Shown one piece after another: positions 22,721 through 28,096 of a stretch of 28,096 nt of DNA. Each line of letters begins with the position of its first letter. Positions within the stretch are counted from its first letter, which is position 1. Location of the stretch: NCBI RefSeq assembly GCF_002341865.1, contig NZ_DDOV01000099.1:1-28096 (forward strand), given 5' to 3'. The DNA comes from Clostridium sp. UBA2485 (GTDB taxonomy: Bacteria; Bacillota; Clostridia; Clostridiales; Clostridiaceae). The position numbers were made by a program, and so were the translations under genes. The notes beneath the pieces were generated by a model that was given only the letters and a program-made list of their open reading frames with translations, ran no database searches and had not been told where the DNA came from.

Positions 22721-23713
22721 TTAATTAAATATTACGTTGCATAATACTTCTATTCCTTTTTCAATATCTTTAATATTTGCCATTTCTGCTATACTATTTT
22801 TATATCTTACAGGAACGGAAAGTACTCCCGTTTTTATTCCATTTGTTTCTCTATGAATTCTACCACCATCTGTGCCTTTCTCACTAAATACATACTGAGG
22901 TTCAATATTAGCTTTTTTGCAAGCATTTTCAAGCATTTCTTTAGCTTCATGATGTATTATTAAATTTCCATCAAAAACATGAAGTCCTACACCATTTCCT
23001 AGCTTAAATCTTCCCTTTCCTTCTAAATTATCACTGGATTCTTCAGCATCTACAATTATACAATACATAGGATTTATAGAGTATGCTGCTGCTCTTGCTC
23101 CTCTACCATCTAATATATTTTGAGTAGAAAATACAAAAGAAAACTCTTTATTTAATTCACCTAGTTTTTCTCTATCTTTAGATAATCCTTCTATTATTTT
23201 TAGTAACATATAACATCCAATTCTATTATCTAATGCTGGAGCTGATATATTGTCTCCTATTTTTACTATTTCACCTTTAAATACTGCCACATCTCCTTCT
23301 TTTATTTTCTTTAGTGCTTCTTCCCTACTATTTACTCCTAAGTCTATATATACATCATCTATCTCTGATGACTTTTTATCACTACAAACTCTTCCTATAG
23401 TTCCATTTTCAAAAACTACTAAGCTATCGATAATATTATTAATTTTAAAGTCTCCTAAATTCCCAACTTTCACAAACCCTTTATCATCAATAACTGTTGC
23501 AATTAAGCCTACTGTATCCATATGAGAAACAAACATAAGCTTATCTTCTTCACATTGTACTTTTGCACCCATTTTAACTATAACATTGTCCATTTTATCA
23601 ACTTCATAATTTATATCTAATTCATTTAGTTTATCAAAAATAACATTTCTTACGCCTTCTTCATGAGAGCTTGTACCAAAAGCTTTTATTAGCTTTTCTA
23701 ATAATATGTCCAT
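22721..23713 (-). CDS. M42 peptidase paralogue, probably inactive
   Basis: 330 residues with the M42 fold and some of its metal-site landmarks: SHMDTVG (H64, D66), ALDNRIG (D162) and IIVDAEE (D222). However, the catalytic Glu-Glu pair (QEEVGERG in its neighbours) is replaced by N199-I200 (TQNILDGRG). The last metal ligand His (RYIHSS in its neighbours) is also replaced, by N306 (RYKNSI). With general base and a zinc ligand both lost it should not cleave peptides. The frame is intact and the ribosome site GGGAGG is good, so it is expressed and conserved rather than decaying. A regulatory or mixed-oligomer role with the two active paralogues upstream is an inference. Confidence 0.85.
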   Translation of the reverse strand: MDILLEKLIKAFGTSSHEEGVRNVIFDKLNELDINYEVDKMDNVIVKMGAKVQCEEDKLMFVSHMDTVGLIATVIDDKGFVKVGNLGDFKINNIIDSLVVFENGTIGRVCSDKKSSEIDDVYIDLGVNSREEALKKIKEGDVAVFKGEIVKIGDNISAPALDNRIGCYMLLKIIEGLSKDREKLGELNKEFSFVFSTQNILDGRGARAAAYSINPMYCIIVDAEESSDNLEGKGRFKLGNGVGLHVFDGNLIIHHEAKEMLENACKKANIEPQYVFSEKGTDGGRIHRETNGIKTGVLSVPVRYKNSIAEMANIKDIEKGIEVLCNVIFN

Positions 23714-23726
23714 AAATCTATCCTCC

Positions 23727-24758
23727 CTATAATATTTTTAAATATTCTTTTAACAACTTTAAAGCATTTATATAATCTTCCTGTGAAGCTACAGATACTG
23801 ATGAATGGATATATCTACAAGGTACTGAAATAGTAGCAATTTTAGAAACTCCTTCTCCTACTGTATGAATTATTCCTGCATCATTTCCTCCAGCTATTGC
23901 TCTTCTTCTTTGATAAGGAATATTTTTTTCATCTCCTACTTTCATAATTTCATCTGCAAGCTTACTATCAAAAATACTAGTTTTATCCATTATAGAAATA
24001 GCAGGCCCTTTCCCTATTTCTGTAGCTCTTGAATCTTTTGAGACATTAGGCATATCTGCACATATAGTTCCCTCTAAAACTATTGCAATGTCTGGTTGTA
24101 AATTAAAAGCTGAGATATATGCCCCTCTTTCTCCAACTTCTTCTTGAACATTGAACACTCCATAAATATCTCCATTATAATTTTCTTTCAATGCTTGAAT
24201 TAGTAGTAAACACCCCATTCTATCATCAAAAGCTTTTCCTTTAAGTAGTTTATCTCCAAACTCATCATATTCAGTATCAAATACTGCATATTCTCCAAGC
24301 TCAACTAGTTTTTTTGCTTCGTCCTTATCTATAGCTCCAATATCAATACAACAGTCATCATAGCCAAAAGGTTTCTCTCTATTTTCTTTTGATTGAAGAT
24401 GTATTGCCTTTGCACCTATAATACCTGGTAACTTCCCATCACCAATTAGTATTGTTTTAGCAGGAATAACATTAGTACTAATTCCACCTAATGCTCTAAA
24501 CTTTAAAGTACCATCATCATTATATCCAGTAATAATAAACCCTACTTCATCCATATGAGCAGCTATCATTATCTTTTTGCCATTACCTTTTTTATGTGCT
24601 ACAATATTACCCATCTTGTCCACTTTTATTTCATCTACATAAGGTTCTACTTCCTTTTTTATAATTTCTCTAACTTGACCTTCATAACCTGAAGGGCCCG
24701 GTGCAGAACATAATTTATCCAGTAATCCACCTTTTTTTAGTTCCTCTGTTAGAAACAT
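23727..24758 (-). CDS. M42-family metallo-aminopeptidase
   Basis: 343 residues of a dinuclear-metal aminopeptidase that forms large cytoplasmic oligomers and trims peptides. All active-site residues are visible: H68 and D70 (AAHMDEVG), D178 (AFDDRMG), E206-E207 (QEEVGERGA, general base and ligand), D235 (CAD) and H318 (RYIHSS). The opening LCSAPGPSGYE is typical. GGAGGG precedes the ATG. It overlaps the upstream paralogue by 10 bp and is 13 nt from the downstream one. Members are annotated as glutamyl aminopeptidase, YsdC or, wrongly, endoglucanase. Confidence 0.94.
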   Translation of the reverse strand: MFLTEELKKGGLLDKLCSAPGPSGYEGQVREIIKKEVEPYVDEIKVDKMGNIVAHKKGNGKKIMIAAHMDEVGFIITGYNDDGTLKFRALGGISTNVIPAKTILIGDGKLPGIIGAKAIHLQSKENREKPFGYDDCCIDIGAIDKDEAKKLVELGEYAVFDTEYDEFGDKLLKGKAFDDRMGCLLLIQALKENYNGDIYGVFNVQEEVGERGAYISAFNLQPDIAIVLEGTICADMPNVSKDSRATEIGKGPAISIMDKTSIFDSKLADEIMKVGDEKNIPYQRRRAIAGGNDAGIIHTVGEGVSKIATISVPCRYIHSSVSVASQEDYINALKLLKEYLKIL

Positions 24759-25789
24759 AGTATTCCCTCCAAATCTTCATATTTTAACTTTTCTATTAAT
24801 TTTGCTAAAAGTATTCCTGTATTTTTAATGTCATTCATATTTACAACTTCAACAGAAGTATGCATATATCTTTGAGGAATTGAAAGAAGCAATGTAGGAA
24901 TACCATCAGCAGTTACTTGTATGTCCCAAGCATCAGTACCAGTAGATCCAGGACATATCTCAACTTGATGCGGTATATTATATTCCTTTGCTATTGATAC
25001 AAGATGCTTTCTTAATCTTGGATGTATATTAGGTCCAACAGTAATCATAGGACCACCACCTAATTTAACTCCACAGCCAGTATCTCCAAGCTTACTATCA
25101 TCAAATCCAACATCTATTGCAATTCCTATATCTGGTCTTATAGCAAAACTAGCTGTTTTAGCCCCTCTATGCCCAACTTCTTCTTGTGCTGAAGCAACAA
25201 AATAAACATCTAAATCATGGTTTATATTTTTAAGTTCTTTTGCACAAGTATAAAGTGAAACTATTGAAGCCCTATCATCACTTGCCTTTGAAGCAATATT
25301 ATCATTTAATAATTCTCTAACTTCTCTTTTTAGTGTTACAAAATCTCCTGGTTTAACTACTTTCTTTAGTTCTTCTGTAGAAAGTCCCGTATCAATTCGA
25401 AGATTATCGATAGTAACTGCTTTCTTTCTATCCTCTTCTTTCATTAAATGAGGAGGTTTTACTCCAATTATACCTAAAATTTGTTTTTCTCCATGAACTA
25501 TAACTTCTTGAGAAACTAAAACTTTAGGATCTAAACCATTTTCCTTGAACTCCAAAAATCCATTTTCACTAACAGCTGTAACTACCATGAATACTTCATC
25601 AGCATGAGCCATAAGCATTATTTTTCCTTTTCCATTACCTTTCTTATGGATAATAGTATTATTTAAATTGTCTAAAGTAACCTGACCAAATTCTGAAAAA
25701 GCTTCTTTAATATTCTCAAATAACCAATGCTCTCTACCACTAGGTCCATGTCCTTCACATAAGCTTTTTAAAAGCTTTTTTTCATCCAT
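24749..25789 (-). CDS. M42-family metallo-aminopeptidase
   Basis: 346 residues, with active-site residues H62 and D64 (MAHADEV), D171 (SDDRAS), E203-E204 (QEEVGHRGA), D226 (AIDVGFD) and H310 (RYMHTS), all intact. It differs from the next gene in lacking the usual Met after the first His. The start at 25789 is chosen because AAGGAG lies 8 nt upstream; the in-frame ATG 18 nt earlier overlaps that site. First gene of a three-gene M42 operon for peptide turnover. Confidence 0.93.
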   Translation of the reverse strand: MDEKKLLKSLCEGHGPSGREHWLFENIKEAFSEFGQVTLDNLNNTIIHKKGNGKGKIMLMAHADEVFMVVTAVSENGFLEFKENGLDPKVLVSQEVIVHGEKQILGIIGVKPPHLMKEEDRKKAVTIDNLRIDTGLSTEELKKVVKPGDFVTLKREVRELLNDNIASKASDDRASIVSLYTCAKELKNINHDLDVYFVASAQEEVGHRGAKTASFAIRPDIGIAIDVGFDDSKLGDTGCGVKLGGGPMITVGPNIHPRLRKHLVSIAKEYNIPHQVEICPGSTGTDAWDIQVTADGIPTLLLSIPQRYMHTSVEVVNMNDIKNTGILLAKLIEKLKYEDLEGILCF

Positions 25790-25849
25790 AACCTTAGCTC
25801 CTTTCATTTTATTCTGAATTTTCTAATAATATCTTATCAAATCAAAAGA

Positions 25850-25888
25850 GTATTTACAAATGTACCTTAACCTTACTTTTGTAAATAC
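25850..25888 (-). terminator. Hairpin downstream of the first zinc-ribbon/DUF2628 gene
   Basis: GTATTTACAAA (25850-25860) and TTTGTAAATAC (25878-25888) form an 11-bp perfect stem with a 17-nt loop, starting 13 nt after the stop codon. The T-tail is modest. Confidence 0.6.
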
Positions 25889-25900
25889 CCTTCTTAATTA

Positions 25901-26539
25901 TTACATATAATAAAATTCCATAGCTATTGCTGTACCTAAAATTATTAAAAATATTGTTATTAAAAATCCTATAACTGCTATTGTTATCGGTAATGCTAAG
26001 TTTGTACCACCTTTTGATTTTATCATTTGATATTGGCTATTTAAATCACTAGTAATAGTCTTAATTTCAATAATTTTCTTTCGAGTTTCCTCTAAGTAAA
26101 GCTTATTTCCAAACATGCCCACTAATATAGCTAATAAAAGCCATCCAAAAGGTATTCCCATCCATGATATTGCCATAGAAACTGCTATCATTAAAGTTCC
26201 CCATACATACATTTTCCTATATAATAACCATAATGATCCTAAGAAAAATGATGCCCAATTCCAACTAACGCTTTTATTAGTTTGATTGATTAAATTCCAT
26301 TTTTCTATGTAATAATTTGTGTTTTTTTCACCAATAAAAGTTCTTAATTCATTCTCTGATACTCTACTAAAACTATCTCCAATACCGTTATTCATATTGG
26401 TCGAATAATTATAATTAGTTTCATCCTTAAAGTGTGAAAATTCATTATTTATATTATTATTACTTAAAATTTCTTTTCCACAATTAGGACAAAATTTTAC
26501 ATGTTGTTGAATTTCTTTTCCGCACTGTGAACAATACAT
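25901..26539 (-). CDS. Zinc-ribbon plus DUF2628 membrane protein (paralogue 1)
   Basis: 212 residues. The N-terminal zinc ribbon has C3/C6 and C17/C20 (MYCSQCGKEI, FCPNCGKE). A polar Asn-rich linker is followed by a conserved block SVSWNWASFFLGSLWLLYRKMYVWG and about three or four membrane segments, ending in a hydrophobic C-terminus. This is the DUF2628 arrangement, of unknown function, in which a cytoplasmic zinc ribbon is tethered to the membrane. AGGAGG precedes the ATG. A second copy lies 776 bp upstream beyond a repeat. Confidence 0.88.
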   Translation of the reverse strand: MYCSQCGKEIQQHVKFCPNCGKEILSNNNINNEFSHFKDETNYNYSTNMNNGIGDSFSRVSENELRTFIGEKNTNYYIEKWNLINQTNKSVSWNWASFFLGSLWLLYRKMYVWGTLMIAVSMAISWMGIPFGWLLLAILVGMFGNKLYLEETRKKIIEIKTITSDLNSQYQMIKSKGGTNLALPITIAVIGFLITIFLIILGTAIAMEFYYM

Positions 26540-26652
26540 ACTCTTCCTCCTTTCTCTGTAAAATATCTAAAATTAACCTAATTTAGCCTAAATTAGACAA
26601 GACACCAAATTATTATATCATATTTATAATCTGTGTTAATAGACCTGTATAT

Positions 26653-27068
26653 TATATAGATAAACTACCTTAAAAATTAATATATAGCCAAATATAACTA
26701 TACCCTTGAGTATTTCAATGCACAGTTCACAATTCACAATTAAGGTTGAAATTATTTTTGATCAAAATAATTTCTTTAATGAATTTTTTAGCTAGCAATA
26801 CAATTGCTAGTGTTTTATTGTAGGGGCGAACAGCGTTCGCCAGTTCTTTTTAATACGTCTTATAGTTTAATATTTATTCAATAATATATGACACACACTG
26901 CTTATCACTACGGTTAATCAATTTTAAATTTCTCAGCTTTTGCTGAGAAATATCCACAATTGTGAATTGTGAACCGTGAATTTTGAATTCAATAGATTCA
27001 AATATAATACCAAAAAATATCAATTATTTTTAGAGATAAATTAAATTTAGAACTGGTATATCTATATA
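26653..27068 (+). repeat. Structured intergenic repeat, copy E (full length)
   Basis: The most complete copy, 416 bp. Outer ends TATATAGATA (26653-26662) and TATCTATATA (27059-27068) are inverted. Inner ends are TTCACAATTCACAATTAAGG (about 26726-26745) and AATTGTGAATTGTGAA. Between them: hairpin GAAATTATTTT/AAAATAATTTC, hairpin CTAGCAAT/ATTGCTAG, a G+C-rich hairpin, and hairpin TTTCTCAGC/GCTGAGAAA. Inverted ends and no coding capacity suggest a non-autonomous transposable element. It fills more than half of the 776-bp gap 26540-27315. Confidence 0.8.
26823..26841. repeat. G+C-rich REP-like hairpin nested in repeat copy E
   Basis: GGCGAAC (26825-26831) and GTTCGCC (26835-26841) with an AGC loop, preceded by TAGG. 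It is the most G+C-rich spot in the region. Copy D has only a degenerate GAACATTGTTC at the matching place. Confidence 0.6.
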
Positions 27069-27134
27069 TATGTATTACTTTTAAATCTAATCTATGCTTT
27101 CATATAATGATGCTATTAAATTATTTAAATGAAA

Positions 27135-27159
27135 AAACTAGCAATAAAATTGCTAGTTT
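27135..27159 (-). terminator. Terminator of the second DUF2628 gene
   Basis: AAACTAGCAAT (27135-27145) and its exact complement (27149-27159). On the minus strand the stem is followed by a T-run, about 155 nt after the stop codon of the gene at 27316. It is identical in core to the third hairpin of the intergenic repeat. Confidence 0.65.
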
Positions 27160-27238
27160 AAAATTCGTTAGATGATTAGTTATTGATAAGTTAATTTATT
27201 TTAAAAGTATAATTTTTAAATATTTTTAATGAAACCTT

Positions 27239-27279
27239 ATAAAGACTTAAGTCATATAAAGACTTAAGTCATATAAAGA
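27239..27279. repeat. Tandem 17-bp repeat, 2.4 copies
   Basis: ATAAAGACTTAAGTCAT occurs at 27239-27255 and 27256-27272, followed by a partial ATAAAGA. Each unit contains the palindrome GACTTAAGTC. Confidence 0.85.
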
Positions 27280-27315
27280 ATAACTCACATATTAACTAGT
27301 TATTTATATATATAT

Positions 27316-27969
27316 CTAACTCGCTATTTCTGACACTATTGATATAAATAATACTATGCTAGCATAAAAAAGTAACAATGTTAATATAAACATAATTAAT
27401 GCAAGCGCTAAATTAATTCCCCCACGCTTTTTTATTGTTTTAAGTTCATTCTCTTTTGGCAGATTTTTTTTCTTAACCTTATATATTTTTTCTTTAGCAT
27501 GATTATAATATATGCTATTTCCAAAAAGCCCCAATATAATAGATAATACTAGAGGTGGTATAATAGTTTCTCCAATTACAACACCACCAATAGAAACAAA
27601 ATTTATAACTATAGTAATAAATCCCCATAGATACATCTTTCTATATAGCAACCAATAAGAAGATAAAAAAAATGCCCACCAGTTCCAGCTAACATATTTG
27701 TTTGAAAGCTTTAAATTAACCCATTTATCTAAATAATAGCTGTTGCTTTTTTTCCCTATAAATGCCGCTATCTCTTCTTTAGTAATAGTATCAAAAACTT
27801 TATTATAATCAATTACATTTTCTTCTTTTATGTAAGATTCATCTATCATTTCATTATTTTTATTTCTAAAAATATCTATGTAATCTTGTTCGGTTAATAT
27901 TCTTGCACCACATTCACTGCAAAAACTTTCTTCATTTTTAACTTCACTTCCACAATTGTTACATTGCAT
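27316..27969 (-). CDS. Zinc-ribbon plus DUF2628 membrane protein (paralogue 2)
   Basis: 217 residues. It has the same layout as the gene at 25901: a zinc ribbon with C3/C6 and C17/C20 (MQCNNCGSEV, FCSECGAR), a polar acidic linker, the conserved block YVSWNWWAFFLSSYWLLYRKMYLWG and about four membrane segments. The core blocks of the two proteins are clearly homologous while linkers and ends differ, so the duplication is not recent. AGGAGG lies 7 nt before the ATG. Function unknown. Confidence 0.88.
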   Translation of the reverse strand: MQCNNCGSEVKNEESFCSECGARILTEQDYIDIFRNKNNEMIDESYIKEENVIDYNKVFDTITKEEIAAFIGKKSNSYYLDKWVNLKLSNKYVSWNWWAFFLSSYWLLYRKMYLWGFITIVINFVSIGGVVIGETIIPPLVLSIILGLFGNSIYYNHAKEKIYKVKKKNLPKENELKTIKKRGGINLALALIMFILTLLLFYASIVLFISIVSEIAS

Positions 27970-27990
27970 AAATTTTCCTCCTATAATAAA

Positions 27991-28096
27991 TTATAGATAA
28001 ACTGTCTTAAAAATTAATGTATAGCTAAATATAGCTACATATTTAAATATTTTAATTCACAATTCACAATGCAAAATTCACAATTATGGTGGAAAT
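27991..28096 (+). repeat. Structured intergenic repeat, copy F (cut by the window end)
   Basis: TTATAGATAAACTGTCTTAA followed by the left arm shared with copies B and E, then TTCACAATTCACAATGC at about 28055 and ACAATTATGGTGGAAAT at the window edge. The hairpins would lie beyond the end. Confidence 0.75.

Noticed and set aside
6381..28096. Intergenic repeats considered as a CRISPR-like array
   Set aside because: Copies are 200-400 bp, kilobases apart, lack regular spacers and have no cas genes near.

Overview
The window is very AT-rich, with strong AGGAGG-type ribosome binding sites, short intergenic hairpin terminators and an anaerobe's gene set: a flavodiiron/rubredoxin fusion, a radical SAM enzyme, a sirohaem reductase-like protein and a PAS histidine kinase with no partner. 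This points to Clostridium sensu stricto, perhaps close to C. botulinum/C. sporogenes, but the species cannot be fixed from this sequence. No rRNA, tRNA, CRISPR array or complete insertion sequence was seen.

Layout. 1-1958 (-): glycerate permease and glycerate kinase (cut by the window edge), divergent from a 2.55-kb fused NADH:oxygen/NO reductase (2300-4852, +). 5068-5409 (-): a short single-strand DNA-binding protein. 5410-6671 has no protein gene, but carries a consensus promoter with a perfect Fur box and a terminator about 400 nt downstream: a candidate iron-regulated small RNA. 6672-8729 (-): orphan PAS histidine kinase. 8978-9994 (+): LCP cell-wall polymer ligase. 10172-12254 (-): manA-galU plus a small zinc-ribbon gene, i.e. 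sugar-nucleotide supply for surface polymers, followed upstream by a YihY membrane protein. 13811-18399 (+): a nitrilase-family amidase, a radical SAM protein, a tiny winged-helix protein and a degenerate tyrosine-recombinase-like protein, all separated by repeats. 18567-20797 (-): a GntR-ATPase-permease operon with a clear operator. 21128-21985 (+): sirohaem/ferredoxin reductase. 22059-22268 (-): small hydrophilic protein. 22721-25789 (-): three tandem M42 aminopeptidase genes, the last one catalytically degenerate. 25901-27969 (-): two zinc-ribbon/DUF2628 membrane paralogues.

Two things cut across the gene list. First, a family of intergenic repeats about 200-420 bp long occurs at least seven times. 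All copies lie in the same orientation, with terminal TTCACAATTCACAATT-type inverted repeats and internal hairpins whose arms differ between copies in a compensated way. Second, the putative Fur-controlled RNA has several C-runs in a C-poor background. One is perfectly complementary over 10 nt to the ribosome binding site of the radical SAM gene in this window, and another over 8 nt to that of the sirohaem reductase. This is what an iron-sparing RNA of the FsrA/IsrR/RyhB type would be expected to show.
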